A stretch of DNA of 64,000 nucleotides, taken from contig JAHJSB010000060.1 of assembly GCA_018830285.1 (NCBI GenBank), positions 62,001 to 126,000 of the forward strand, written 5' to 3'. The notes under the pieces were generated by a model. That model saw only the letters and a program-made list of their open reading frames with translations, was not told the origin of the DNA and searched no databases. This document shows positions 34,619-43,113 of the stretch, in pieces (the first letter of the stretch is position 1; the number at the start of each line of letters is the position of its first letter). Origin of the DNA: Alphaproteobacteria bacterium. GTDB taxonomy: Bacteria > Pseudomonadota > Alphaproteobacteria > Caulobacterales > Hyphomonadaceae. Made by a program: the position numbers and the translations under genes.

Positions 34619-35443
34619 TCACATCATTCGCTTGGTCGCCCAGAACTCCTTGAGGACGAGGGCGAAGCTGCCCGGATGTTCGGCGCAGGCCCAGTGGCCC
34701 GCATCATGTTCGACATGCAAGGGAACGTCCCATCGTTTTGCAAAGCGCTGCGCGACCGGCAGGCCAACGAAGGGATCGTTCTCGCCCCAGTAGAGCTGGC
34801 CCTTTGAGGGCAGGTTCGCGAGGCCGTCTTCCCAGTCGCCGGAAATGCGCAGGCCCCGGGCCGAGCGGTAGAGTTTCAGGATCGACTGGCGCATCGTCTT
34901 GTCGACCAGCGGAGCTTCATGCGCGGCGATGTCCGGCGGCATGCCACCTTCGACCAGCGCCGCCTCAAGCTTGGCGGTGTCTCGCATTCCCGTCATCACA
35001 AGCTCGCCAAGCAGGGGCGTTGCCCACATTCGTGCCATGCGATGACCTGAATACTTGCTGTCGATCACGGCATTGGTGACGCACCAGCTTTCAACCAGGT
35101 CGGGTCGCAGGGAACAGGCCCGCAGCGTGAGCAGGGCACCCCAGTCATGGCCGACAATGTTCACCGGCTGTCCGACGGCTTCCATCTGACCGATCAGCCA
35201 GTCGGCATAGGCATCCTTGGTGCAGGTGAAACCGGCGGGCACGGGACTGCCGAAGCCCGGTAGGGCCGGCGCCATCCACTGGTCAGGCTTTAAGCCGAGC
35301 GCCTTGACTAGCGGTCCCCAGAGAAAGGGCGTGTCCGGCACGCCGTGCACAAACAGGATCATTGTCTTGCTCCCCCGAGCCCAGGTGACGTTTCCTGAGC
35401 GGTATTGAGACACAAGCTTGGTCCCGGAGCAAGGAATTCGCAT
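34619..35443 (-). CDS. Alpha/beta fold hydrolase, haloalkane dehalogenase/epoxide hydrolase-like
   Basis: A 274-residue alpha/beta hydrolase. ILFVHGVPDTPFLWGPL is the oxyanion loop (HGxPD/T), VGHDWGALLTL the nucleophile elbow in which Asp replaces Ser, as in epoxide hydrolases and haloalkane dehalogenases, and YWGENDPFV and HDAGHWACAEHP give the acid and base. The start is uncertain: ATG 35443 lies 14 bp after the PaaX-like stop, while a TTG at 35476 would overlap it. Being downstream of a PaaX-type regulator, it may be regulated with it. Substrate unknown. Confidence 0.8.
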   Translation of the reverse strand: MRIPCSGTKLVSQYRSGNVTWARGSKTMILFVHGVPDTPFLWGPLVKALGLKPDQWMAPALPGFGSPVPAGFTCTKDAYADWLIGQMEAVGQPVNIVGHDWGALLTLRACSLRPDLVESWCVTNAVIDSKYSGHRMARMWATPLLGELVMTGMRDTAKLEAALVEGGMPPDIAAHEAPLVDKTMRQSILKLYRSARGLRISGDWEDGLANLPSKGQLYWGENDPFVGLPVAQRFAKRWDVPLHVEHDAGHWACAEHPGSFALVLKEFWATKRMM

Positions 35444-35457
35444 CAAAGTGTAAGGGG

Positions 35458-36261
35458 TCAGGTAATCTTGTCCCAACAGGTGCGGCCAAACCGGTCATAA
35501 TCTTCCATGTCGGACACCATCTGTCGGAACAGGGTGGCGTCGCCAATCTCTTCCGGCAGGAGCGGATCAAGGTTGATCGCACGAATCACCGATTGGCCGA
35601 TCAGGAGCGTTTCTTTCGCCGCGGCATCGGGTGACAGTCCGGCAACGGCCTTGCGGCTGGCCTGCATGGCGGCGATGGCGGACTCGTAGCGGGCTTTCAG
35701 CGCATCCGTTGACCAGAGGTCACGCCAGTTCATGCCGGCGGGGAGGGCCGTCTCGGCTATCGTGACAAGCAGCGCATCGGCCTGCAGGCCGATGCGTACG
35801 AGCGCCGCACGCAGGCCGGCCAGTGACAGGCGCAGATTGTCCGGCCTGACCCATAGCCCGGCTTCGGCCTGCGCAAAGCCATAGAGCCGGAGCGCACGCA
35901 TGCGGGCACGCAGGTCCTTGCGGTCGGTGCGGCCTAGGTGGTTGGTCATGACCCCGATCCAGCCGCCGTCCCACGGCCGCGTCCGATCCGGTGCCGTACG
36001 CCAGTCGCTGATCTCGGCAGTCAGGGCTGCGGCCTTCGCGCCGGTGGCGTAGGTGCCGCGATCGACGCTTTCCAGCAGGCCGTCCCTGACGAGGCGCGTG
36101 ACCGCCATGCGGATGGCGGTCGGCTCGATGCCGAACAGGGCCCCGGCACGTGTCAGGTAGGTCAGCGCCTGCGTCCGGCGCCCGCGTACGCTCATCAGCG
36201 ACAGGACAAGGGTGCGCGCGGACACGTCTTCGGCGGCGATGGGTTCAAAACGTAACGACAT
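35458..36261 (-). CDS. PaaX family transcriptional regulator
   Basis: A 267-residue GntR-like winged-helix regulator of the PaaX group. The N-terminal SARTLVLSLMSVRGRR and ALFGIEPTAIRMAVTRLVRDGLLESVDRG form the helix-turn-helix and wing, and the C-terminal half (DLWSTDALKARYESAIAAM) is the PaaX C-domain. Classical PaaX represses phenylacetate genes by sensing phenylacetyl-CoA, but no paa gene is here; the divergent partner is a fatty-acid desaturase, so an acyl-CoA or related ligand is a plausible inference. The downstream hydrolase is in the same direction. Confidence 0.85.
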   Translation of the reverse strand: MSLRFEPIAAEDVSARTLVLSLMSVRGRRTQALTYLTRAGALFGIEPTAIRMAVTRLVRDGLLESVDRGTYATGAKAAALTAEISDWRTAPDRTRPWDGGWIGVMTNHLGRTDRKDLRARMRALRLYGFAQAEAGLWVRPDNLRLSLAGLRAALVRIGLQADALLVTIAETALPAGMNWRDLWSTDALKARYESAIAAMQASRKAVAGLSPDAAAKETLLIGQSVIRAINLDPLLPEEIGDATLFRQMVSDMEDYDRFGRTCWDKIT

Positions 36262-36293
36262 TTGACCTAATGTGCATATTCGTGTTACAAATA
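36262..36293 (+). promoter_or_regulatory. Candidate promoter/operator in the desaturase-PaaX-like divergent region
   Basis: TTGACC (36262-36267), an 18-base spacer and TACAAA (36286-36291) may be the desaturase promoter; GTGTTACAAATAC (36281-36293) is an imperfect dyad overlapping the -10 and could be the PaaX-like operator. The region is only 70 bp long and AT-rich in contrast to its surroundings. Weak -10 match. Confidence 0.4.
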
Positions 36294-36331
36294 CAAATAA
36301 TCAGAACAAACCGATTGGGAGACGCCCGACC

Positions 36332-37249
36332 ATGACCGAATCCGTACGCCTGTCCGAGGCCGTGACGAAGGAAGAATTGCGCGAGCTGTCAACGCCGTCA
36401 GACGTGAAGGCCGTCGCCTCGCTCCTGTTCAACTGGACGCTGATCGTGGCGGCCTTTGCCGTGCCGATCATCTGGACGAACCCGCTGACAATCCTTGCGG
36501 CGATTGTGTTCCTTGGCGGGCGCCAGCTGGGTCTTGGCATTCTGAATCATGACTGTGCCCACCATGCTTTCGTGAAGAGCAAGGCGGGCAATGATTTCAT
36601 CGGTCATTGGCTGTGCGGCGCGCCGATGAACATTTCCGTCTACGCCTACCGGGCCTATCATCTGAAACACCACAAGTATGCCGGTACGCCGCAGGACCCG
36701 GACAAAATATTCGTGAAGAACTACCCGGTCACGCGTGACAGCCTGAAGCGCAAGCTCGTGCGCGACGTCACCGGTCGCACGGGTTTCCGTGACACGATGA
36801 TGAAACTTAAGAATTTCAAGCTGAAGAAGCACTATCCGTGGCTGGTCTTCCATGTCGGCCTGCTGGCTGTGCTGACGGCGGTTGGCGCGCCGTGGGCCTA
36901 CCTGATGTGGTGGGCCGCCGAGATCTTCGTCTATCCCGTGCTGACCCGCGTGCGCCAGATCGGCGAGCATGGCGTTGCCATTGACCGCGACAGCCTTGAT
37001 CCGCGTGACAATACGAGCACGACACTGGCCTCATGGTGGGAACGGCTGTTCATCGCGCCGAACCAGGTGAACTATCACCTCGAGCACCACCACTTCGCCG
37101 CTGTGCCGGGCTACAACCTGCCAAGGCTGCACCGCCTGCTCGCGTCCCGCGGCTATTACCGCGACCATGACTGTATCTCGCACGGCTATCTCGACGTGCT
37201 GAAGCGGGCCGTGCGTCACGAGGAAACCGAAACCGCCGCAGCGGCCTGA
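36332..37249 (+). CDS. Fatty acid desaturase family protein
   Basis: A 305-residue membrane-bound di-iron desaturase/hydroxylase. The three histidine boxes are HDCAHHAF (about 75), HLKHHKYAG (about 112) and HLEHHHFAAVPGYNLPRLH (about 250), with hydrophobic spans before the first box and between the second and third. This order fits acyl-lipid or beta-carotene-hydroxylase-like desaturases; regiospecificity cannot be told. GGGAGA stands before the ATG at 36332. It is divergent from a PaaX-like regulator that probably controls it. Confidence 0.88.
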   Translation: MTESVRLSEAVTKEELRELSTPSDVKAVASLLFNWTLIVAAFAVPIIWTNPLTILAAIVFLGGRQLGLGILNHDCAHHAFVKSKAGNDFIGHWLCGAPMNISVYAYRAYHLKHHKYAGTPQDPDKIFVKNYPVTRDSLKRKLVRDVTGRTGFRDTMMKLKNFKLKKHYPWLVFHVGLLAVLTAVGAPWAYLMWWAAEIFVYPVLTRVRQIGEHGVAIDRDSLDPRDNTSTTLASWWERLFIAPNQVNYHLEHHHFAAVPGYNLPRLHRLLASRGYYRDHDCISHGYLDVLKRAVRHEETETAAAA

Positions 37250-37307
37250 CACTGTTCCTCGTTCATGGTCCGGTCTATGCTGGACGTTCAGCGCAGGAGA
37301 ACACGCC

Positions 37308-37751
37308 ATGACCCGACTGAACCACACCGCGGCCTACCGGATAGCGGGCCTTGTCGCCGCTGCCTTGTTGGTGACGGCCTGCGCCAAACCCGCGCCTGCG
37401 CCTGAAGAAGCACTCCCCGCAGAACCCTCGCTCGGCATTGATGTGCCGGTCGAGCGTCCGGACGGCGTGTTCGAGAACACCGAGACAGAGAAACTGGGGC
37501 AGGGGCGCGCGATCGCCGAGAATATCTGCTCGACCTGCCATGCCATCGGTCTCGAAGGGCCGAGCCCGCATCCGGACGCGATCTCGTTCCGCGACCTGTC
37601 GAAACATTACCCGATTGAAGACCTCGCCGAGCCACTGGCCGAAGGCATCATGGTCGGCCACCCTGACATGCCGGTCTTCGCGTTCGAGCCGGACCATATC
37701 GACTCGCTGATCGCCTATATCGAGAGCATCCAGACGCCGCACGAATTGTAG
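37308..37751 (+). CDS. c-type cytochrome lipoprotein
   Basis: A 147-residue class I c-type cytochrome. The signal peptide ends in LVTAC (Cys25), so it is probably lipid-anchored, followed by a Pro/Ala/Glu linker. The haem site CSTCH is at residues 74-78 and the sixth ligand is likely Met121 in GHPDMPVF; IDSLIAYIESI is the usual C-terminal helix. It presumably passes electrons at the periplasmic membrane face. It stands alone between the desaturase and a convergent monooxygenase; electron partners are not evident. Confidence 0.9.
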   Translation: MTRLNHTAAYRIAGLVAAALLVTACAKPAPAPEEALPAEPSLGIDVPVERPDGVFENTETEKLGQGRAIAENICSTCHAIGLEGPSPHPDAISFRDLSKHYPIEDLAEPLAEGIMVGHPDMPVFAFEPDHIDSLIAYIESIQTPHEL

Positions 37752-37769
37752 CGGCGCCGGAGCGCGGCT

Positions 37770-39275
37770 TCACGAGTATTTGAATTCCGGGGCGTCGAGA
37801 TCGATCGCCGGGATGACGTCCTTTTCGGCCCAATAGTCCTGGTTGTGCTGCCATTCCGGATTCGATCCGCGTTTCGGCATCAGGTCGATCGAACGCATGA
37901 GATAGTTCGGATTGAAATTGCCGGCATCGATCCATGGCAGGATGTCCATGTCCTTGTCCTGAGGCCTGAGGGCAGCTTCGACCTGATGGACGCCCTTTTC
38001 ATCCATGTGCTTGAGCAGGCGGCAGACAAAATCGCCCAGCAGGTCGACCCGTAGTGTCCAGCTGGCGCGGAAATAGCCGAACACCCAGACCATGTTCGGC
38101 ACGCCCGTGAACATCATGCCGCGATAGGTGACCGTATCGGCGAAATTGACCGGTTTATTGTCCACCGTGAACGGAATGCCACCGAGGACGGACAGGTTGA
38201 AGCCGGTTGCTGTGATGATGATGTCGGCTTCAAGCTCCTCACCGGATTTCAGCAGGATGCCCTTTTCGGTGAAGCGATCGATATGGTCGGTGACCACGCT
38301 GGCCTTGCCGCTGGCGATGCCCTGGAACAGATCGCCATCCGGCACGAAGGCGATACGCTGCTGCCACGGGCGGTATTTCGGCGTGAAATGCTTGTCGATA
38401 TCGAAATCGGGCCCGAGGAATTCGCGCACGCCTGCCAGCAGTTCCTCCTTTACAGCGTCGGACTCTTCCTCCGCCCGGCGGGTGAACTCATTCTGGTCGA
38501 ACAGGACCTTGCGGCGGACGATCTCGTGGATCCACGTCTCGTCGATTTCGAGCTTGCGCAATTCGTCGGCGAGTTCGTTCTCGTTGCGCCCGGGAATGAA
38601 ATAGGTCGGTGAACGCTGCAGCAGGGTGACGTGCTTGCAGTCGCCCGCAATCGCCGGCACCAGCGTTGCCGCCGTCGCGCCAGACCCGATGACAATGACG
38701 CGCTTGCCCTTGTAGTCGAGGTCTTCGGGCCAGGTCTGTGGATGCACGATCTTGCCCTTGAAATCCGCCATCCCCTCCCATTCGGGCGTATAGCCCTTGT
38801 CGTGGGCGTAATAGCCCTGGCACATCCAGAGGAAGTTTGCGGTGATGCGGACGGTTTCGCCCGTGTCGGAGCGTTTCACTTCAACGGTCCAGCGCTTGTC
38901 CGCCGATGACCAGCTCGCTGACATGATCTTGTGATTGTAGCGGATGTGCCCGGCGATATCGTTGTCGTCGATAACCTCTTCCATATAGGTCAAAATCTTG
39001 TCGGCGGCCGCAATCGGCTGGCCGGTCCAGGGCTTGAAGCGGTAGCCGAACGTATACAGGTCGCTGTCGGACCGGATGCCCGGATACTTGTGCGTAAGCC
39101 ATGTGCCGCCAAAACTCTCCTGCGACTCGAGGATGACGAAGCTCTTGTCCGGTGTCTGGGTCTTGAGGTGATAGGCAGCCCCGATGCCGGAAATCCCGGC
39201 CCCTGCGACCAGCACATCGAAGTGTTCGGTTTCGGTGCCGGTGGTTTTGCGTTCAAGCGTCTGGGTGTCTGCCAT
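37770..39275 (-). CDS. Flavin-containing Baeyer-Villiger monooxygenase
   Basis: A 501-residue class B flavoprotein monooxygenase. FAD-binding GAGISG is at residues 25-30, the Baeyer-Villiger fingerprint F-x-G-x3-H-x3-W-P at 172-183 (FKGKIVHPQTWP), and the NADPH-binding GSGATA at 197-202. The sequence style, with GGTWLTHKYPGIRSDSD near 56-72, is that of EtaA/HAPMO-like enzymes that oxidise ketones to esters. The ATG at 39275 gives the canonical N-terminus, so the longer frame to 39386 is not used. Natural substrate unknown. Confidence 0.9.
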   Translation of the reverse strand: MADTQTLERKTTGTETEHFDVLVAGAGISGIGAAYHLKTQTPDKSFVILESQESFGGTWLTHKYPGIRSDSDLYTFGYRFKPWTGQPIAAADKILTYMEEVIDDNDIAGHIRYNHKIMSASWSSADKRWTVEVKRSDTGETVRITANFLWMCQGYYAHDKGYTPEWEGMADFKGKIVHPQTWPEDLDYKGKRVIVIGSGATAATLVPAIAGDCKHVTLLQRSPTYFIPGRNENELADELRKLEIDETWIHEIVRRKVLFDQNEFTRRAEEESDAVKEELLAGVREFLGPDFDIDKHFTPKYRPWQQRIAFVPDGDLFQGIASGKASVVTDHIDRFTEKGILLKSGEELEADIIITATGFNLSVLGGIPFTVDNKPVNFADTVTYRGMMFTGVPNMVWVFGYFRASWTLRVDLLGDFVCRLLKHMDEKGVHQVEAALRPQDKDMDILPWIDAGNFNPNYLMRSIDLMPKRGSNPEWQHNQDYWAEKDVIPAIDLDAPEFKYS

Positions 39276-39653
39276 CGTCGTTATTTCCGTCCCTGTTGTG
39301 CCCGCCTTTTCTTGAGGCAGTGCTTTCTGCAGCCATAGAAGCGCATCCGCGCTTGCCCGTACACTCCGGAAATTCCCGTAACGCACAATCTGTCGCAGGG
39401 CCGGGGGGCGTTAACACTCTCACAGCCAAAACCGTTTGTGCGGCGCAGCAAAGCGTGTCATAGGCTGCCCCAGCAGGGACAGCGCCCCAAAAAGGCGTGC
39501 CGCTGCTCTCGCATTGATCGTAAGCCTATCCGGTTTCGCGTCGAGTGCGCATCAGAACCGGGATGCCGATCACAACAGGCTTCCTAAACAAACAGAGCCA
39601 AAAGCGCGCGCGGGCACGAGCCTCACGCTGCGCCTGAACATGAAAGAGTCATT
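39276..39653. other. Intergenic/leader region before rhlE
   Basis: 378 bp between the divergent monooxygenase and helicase genes. No gene, repeat or terminator is evident. A five-codon frame (MKESF, 39640-39657) overlaps the helicase start and may be incidental. Long leaders are common for cold-inducible DEAD-box genes, but nothing here proves one. Confidence 0.4.
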
Positions 39654-41072
39654 TTGACCCAATTTACCGAACTCGGCCTCGCCGAGCCCGTCCTCAAAGC
39701 CATTACAGCCGAGGGCTATACCACGCCGACGCCAATCCAGGCGCAAGCCATTCCCGCGCTGCTGAAAGGCCGCGACGTGGTCGGTATCGCCCAGACCGGC
39801 ACCGGCAAGACGGCAGCATTCGTGCTGCCACTGCTGAGCCTGCTGGCCACCAAGCCATCCCGTCCGGCACCACGCACCGCGCGCGTGCTGATCCTTGCCC
39901 CAACACGTGAACTTGCGGCGCAGATCGCCGACAGCGTGCGCACCTATGGCAGCCATATGCGCCCCTCCGTCGCCGTCGTCGTTGGCGGCGTGAAGCCGGG
40001 TGCCCAGATCAAGCAGATGTCGCGCGGCGTCGACTTCCTCATCGCCACGCCGGGCCGCCTTCTCGACCATATGGACACGCGGGCGATCAGCCTCGCTGAC
40101 ACAACCGCCGTTGTGCTCGACGAAGCCGACCAGATGATGGACCTCGGCTTCATGCCGGCCATCCGCAAGGTCATGGCCGCCGTACCAAGCAAGCGCCAGA
40201 CCCTGCTGTTCTCGGCCACGATGCCGAAGCCGATCCGTGCCCTTGCAGACGATTTCCTGCGCGATCCGATCGAGATTGCCGTCACGCCGGAATCGAAACC
40301 TGTCGAGCGCATCGAACAGGGCGTGTACATGATCAAGGGCAATGCGAAGCCCGATTTTCTCGCCGAGCTGCTCGCGGCCGACGACATGGACCGCGCTATT
40401 GTCTTCACACGCACCAAGCATGGCGCTGACAAGGTTGTGAAACACCTCGGCAATAACGGCCTCTATGCCGAAGCCATTCATGGCAACAAGAGCCAGAACC
40501 AGCGCATCCGGGCCCTCGACGCGTTCAAGAGCGGCAAGGCGCCGATCCTGGTCGCAACCGACATTGCCGCTCGCGGCATTGATGTCGATGGTGTCAGCCA
40601 CGTGATCAATTTCGACATGCCGAATATTTCGGAATCCTATGTCCACCGCATCGGGCGTACGGCGCGGGCCGGCAAGACCGGTATCGCCATCTCCCTCGTC
40701 GGCAATGACGAACGCGCCTACCTGCGCGATATCGAGAAGCTGACCGGAAAGTCCATTCCGCGGCTCGACCCGCCAGCCGGCACCGCGCTCGACCTGTCGC
40801 AGCCGGAAGAAGAGGGCCCGCACAAGCAACAGCGCAATGGCGGACGCAGCCGTCCAGGCGGCGGCGGAAGCCGTGGCGGCCATTCGCGCAGTGGCGGCGG
40901 TTCGTCCCGCAGCCAGGGCGGCAAGCCGAACGCGGCGAGCAGCTCGAACGGCGGCAAGAAATTCGGCGGCAAGCCCGGCGGCCAACGGCCCGCCCGATCC
41001 GGTGGCGGCAATTCCGGCGGTGGCGCAGCCCCCACGCGCAGCCGCGGCTCCTGGTCACCTGCTTCCAGCTAA
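39654..41072 (+). CDS. rhlE: DEAD-box ATP-dependent RNA helicase, RhlE-like
   Basis: A 472-residue DEAD-box helicase. Q motif GYTTPTPIQAQAIP, Walker A AQTGTGKT, motif II VLDEADQM, motif III LLFSATMP and motif VI HRIGRTARAGK are all present. From about residue 390 a long Gly/Ser/Arg-rich disordered tail (SRGGHSRSGGGSS and similar) serves as RNA-binding extension. The start is an apparent TTG at 39654 with AAAGAG upstream; no in-frame ATG gives the full Q motif. Expected in ribosome assembly or RNA turnover. A 15-bp hairpin follows the stop. Confidence 0.92.
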   Translation: MTQFTELGLAEPVLKAITAEGYTTPTPIQAQAIPALLKGRDVVGIAQTGTGKTAAFVLPLLSLLATKPSRPAPRTARVLILAPTRELAAQIADSVRTYGSHMRPSVAVVVGGVKPGAQIKQMSRGVDFLIATPGRLLDHMDTRAISLADTTAVVLDEADQMMDLGFMPAIRKVMAAVPSKRQTLLFSATMPKPIRALADDFLRDPIEIAVTPESKPVERIEQGVYMIKGNAKPDFLAELLAADDMDRAIVFTRTKHGADKVVKHLGNNGLYAEAIHGNKSQNQRIRALDAFKSGKAPILVATDIAARGIDVDGVSHVINFDMPNISESYVHRIGRTARAGKTGIAISLVGNDERAYLRDIEKLTGKSIPRLDPPAGTALDLSQPEEEGPHKQQRNGGRSRPGGGGSRGGHSRSGGGSSRSQGGKPNAASSSNGGKKFGGKPGGQRPARSGGGNSGGGAAPTRSRGSWSPASS

Positions 41073-41119
41073 GTGAGGCCGGGCCGGGCAACCGGTCTTT
41101 CCCCATCGTCAACCTTGCG

Positions 41120-41158
41120 ATACGCGCCGTCCTTGTTCAAGGATGGCGCGTATTCGTT
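41120..41158 (+). terminator. Strong hairpin between rhlE and the nitronate monooxygenase gene
   Basis: Positions 41120-41134 pair with 41139-41153 in a 15-bp stem (one G-T pair) around a GTTC loop, followed by TCGTTTT. It ends 47 bases after the rhlE stop and 20 bases before the next ATG, so it probably terminates rhlE. Confidence 0.7.
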
Positions 41159-41173
41159 TTGAGGAGACGCCCC

Positions 41174-42151
41174 ATGAAAACCCGTATCACCGAGATGTTC
41201 GGTATCCAGCATCCCATCATCCAGGGCGGCATGCACTTTGTCGGCTTTGCCGAGATGGCAGCTGCGGTGTCCAATGCCGGCGGCCTCGGCATAATCACCG
41301 CGCTGACGCAGAAAACGCCGGCTGATCTGGCCAACGAGATCGCCCGTTGCCGCGACATGACCGACAAGCCGATCGGCGTGAACCTCACCTTCCTGCCCGT
41401 GGTCAATGCCCCCGACTATCCGGGTTATGTGAAAGCCATCATCGAAGGCGGCGTGAAGGCCGTCGAGACCGCCGGCAACAACCCGGTCCAGGTCCTGCCC
41501 GTGCTCAAGGAGCACGGAATCAAGGTGATCCACAAATGTACCGCTGTGCGCCACGCGCTGAAGGCCCAGTCGATCGGCTGTGACGCGGTCAGCGTCGACG
41601 GGTTCGAATGCGGCGGCCACCCGGGCGAAGACGATATTCCCAACATGATCCTGCTGCCACGCGCCGCTGATGAACTGGACATCCCGTTCGTGTCATCCGG
41701 TGGTCAGGCGGACGGCCGCAGCCTGGTTGCGTCGCTCGCCATGGGCGCTGACGGCATGAACATGGGCACCCGCTTCATCGCCACCAAAGAGGCGCCCGTG
41801 CACCAGAACGTGAAAGACGCGATCGTTGCCGCGTCCGAACTCGACACGCGCCTTGTCATGCGTTCGCTTCGCAACACTGAACGTGTGCTCAACAATGCCG
41901 CTGTGGAACGCCTGATCGAGAAGGAAAAGGCGCTCGGCGACAAGCTGCAATTCAAGGACATCATCGAGGAAGTCGCAGGCGTCTATCCGCGCATCATGAT
42001 CGATGGCGAAATGGACGCTGGCGCATGGAGCTGCGGCATGGTCGCTGGCCTGATCCACGATATCCCGACCTGTAAGGAACTGATCGACCGGATCATGGCC
42101 GAGGCAGAGGAAATCATCACGAAGCGCCTCGGTGGCTTCCTGAACGCCTGA
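41174..42151 (+). CDS. Nitronate monooxygenase (2-nitropropane dioxygenase family)
   Basis: A 325-residue FMN-dependent TIM-barrel enzyme. The N-terminus (RITEMFGIQHPIIQGGM) and AVSNAGGLGIITAL segment are typical; CDAVSVDGFECGGHPGEDD (about 134-152) holds the family's conserved glycine/histidine site, and VSSGGQADGRSLVASLAMGADGMNMGTRF the FMN-phosphate loop. These enzymes oxidise alkyl nitronates, protecting against propionate-3-nitronate, or act on unknown substrates. GAGGAGA precedes the ATG at 41174. The hairpin just upstream means it needs its own promoter or read-through. Confidence 0.88.
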   Translation: MKTRITEMFGIQHPIIQGGMHFVGFAEMAAAVSNAGGLGIITALTQKTPADLANEIARCRDMTDKPIGVNLTFLPVVNAPDYPGYVKAIIEGGVKAVETAGNNPVQVLPVLKEHGIKVIHKCTAVRHALKAQSIGCDAVSVDGFECGGHPGEDDIPNMILLPRAADELDIPFVSSGGQADGRSLVASLAMGADGMNMGTRFIATKEAPVHQNVKDAIVAASELDTRLVMRSLRNTERVLNNAAVERLIEKEKALGDKLQFKDIIEEVAGVYPRIMIDGEMDAGAWSCGMVAGLIHDIPTCKELIDRIMAEAEEIITKRLGGFLNA

Positions 42152-42167
42152 AACAGGTAGCAGCGTT

Positions 42168-42189
42168 GCCTCTCCCCAAGGGGGGAGGC
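42168..42189. terminator. Hairpin between convergent nmo and fur
   Basis: GCCTCTCCCC (42168-42177) and GGGGGGAGGC (42180-42189) form a 10-bp stem (one T-G pair) with a tiny AA loop between the two convergent genes. No U-run on either side, so it is a terminator-like or barrier structure. Confidence 0.45.
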
Positions 42190-42196
42190 GGCGTGT

Positions 42197-42610
42197 CTAC
42201 TCTGCGTCCTTGATCGGTATGCCGTAAAGTTCGAGCCGGTGATCCACCAGCTTGTAGCCGAGCTTGCGGGCGATCTGGATCTGCAGTTCCTCGATCTCAT
42301 CGGAATGAAATTCGACAACGCCGCCTGTCTTGATGTCGATCAGGTGGTCGTGATGCTCGTCCGGAACTTCTTCATAGCGCGCCCGGCCATCGCGGAAATC
42401 GTGGCGTTCAATGATGCCGGCATCTTCGAACAGTTTCACCGTGCGATAGACAGTTGCCAGCGAAATCGAGGAATCCATGGAATTGGCGCGTCGGTGCAAT
42501 TCCTCGGCGTCCGGGTGGTCGTCAGATGTCGACAGGATGCGCGCGATCACGCGGCGCGGCTCCGTCATGCGGAGGCCTTTTTCAGCACAGAGTTTTTCTA
42601 GTCGATCCAT
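42197..42610 (-). CDS. fur: Fur family transcriptional regulator
   Basis: A 137-residue Fur protein. The winged-helix domain (LRMTEPRRVIARIL ... ISLATVYRTVKLFEDAGII) is followed by the metal site with HHDH at residues 86-89 (EVPDEHHDHLIDI). The CxxC pairs of enterobacterial Fur are absent, as in alphaproteobacterial Fur/Mur, which in relatives responds to Mn or Fe. Its position after tsaB-rimI matches the usual alphaproteobacterial gene order, where miaB often follows; here miaB does not. Confidence 0.92.
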   Translation of the reverse strand: MDRLEKLCAEKGLRMTEPRRVIARILSTSDDHPDAEELHRRANSMDSSISLATVYRTVKLFEDAGIIERHDFRDGRARYEEVPDEHHDHLIDIKTGGVVEFHSDEIEELQIQIARKLGYKLVDHRLELYGIPIKDAE

Positions 42611-42657
42611 TTTTCTGTTCTGCCTTTAACGCTGGGGGAAGTCCAGACGTTCACGCG

Positions 42658-43113
42658 TCAAACCGACAGGTCGCGTGACATCAGTATTGCGGCAGCGGGA
42701 ATGTCCCGTCCGGTGGTATAATAACCGGGACGGCGGCCATCCTCGGTGAAGCCAAGCCCCTGATAGAGGTGCCTGGCAGCGGTATTGTCCTCGGCAACGT
42801 CCAAAGTGATCCTGCCTATGCCGCGTTCACCGAGACGGGACATGAGGCCGCCCAGCAAATGTCTGGCTATGCCGGTTCGCTTTAGGACCGGATCCGTGGC
42901 AATCGTGAGGATGTCGGCCTCTCCGGCAACGATCTGCACCAAAACAAACCCGGCGAGGCCGCCATGCTGCTCAATTCCGAGACCCAGCGTCGTGCTTTCT
43001 GACAGGAGGTCGCGGAAGGCGGCCGGGCTCCAAGGATCGGGAAAGCCTGTCGCATGCAGCATCGCAACCCGTCCGGCATCGTCCGGCCTGAGGACGACCA
43101 GAGGCAGGGTCAT
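42658..43113 (-). CDS. rimI: Ribosomal-protein-alanine N-acetyltransferase RimI
   Basis: A 151-residue GNAT enzyme that acetylates the N-terminal alanine of ribosomal protein S18 or related targets. The acetyl-CoA loop KRTGIARHLLGGLM (around residue 78), VAEDNTAARHLYQGLGF and the final GYYTTGRDIPAAAILMSRDL are standard for RimI. Its ATG overlaps the stop of tsaB by 4 bp, the gene pair found together in most bacteria. Confidence 0.9.
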   Translation of the reverse strand: MTLPLVVLRPDDAGRVAMLHATGFPDPWSPAAFRDLLSESTTLGLGIEQHGGLAGFVLVQIVAGEADILTIATDPVLKRTGIARHLLGGLMSRLGERGIGRITLDVAEDNTAARHLYQGLGFTEDGRRPGYYTTGRDIPAAAILMSRDLSV

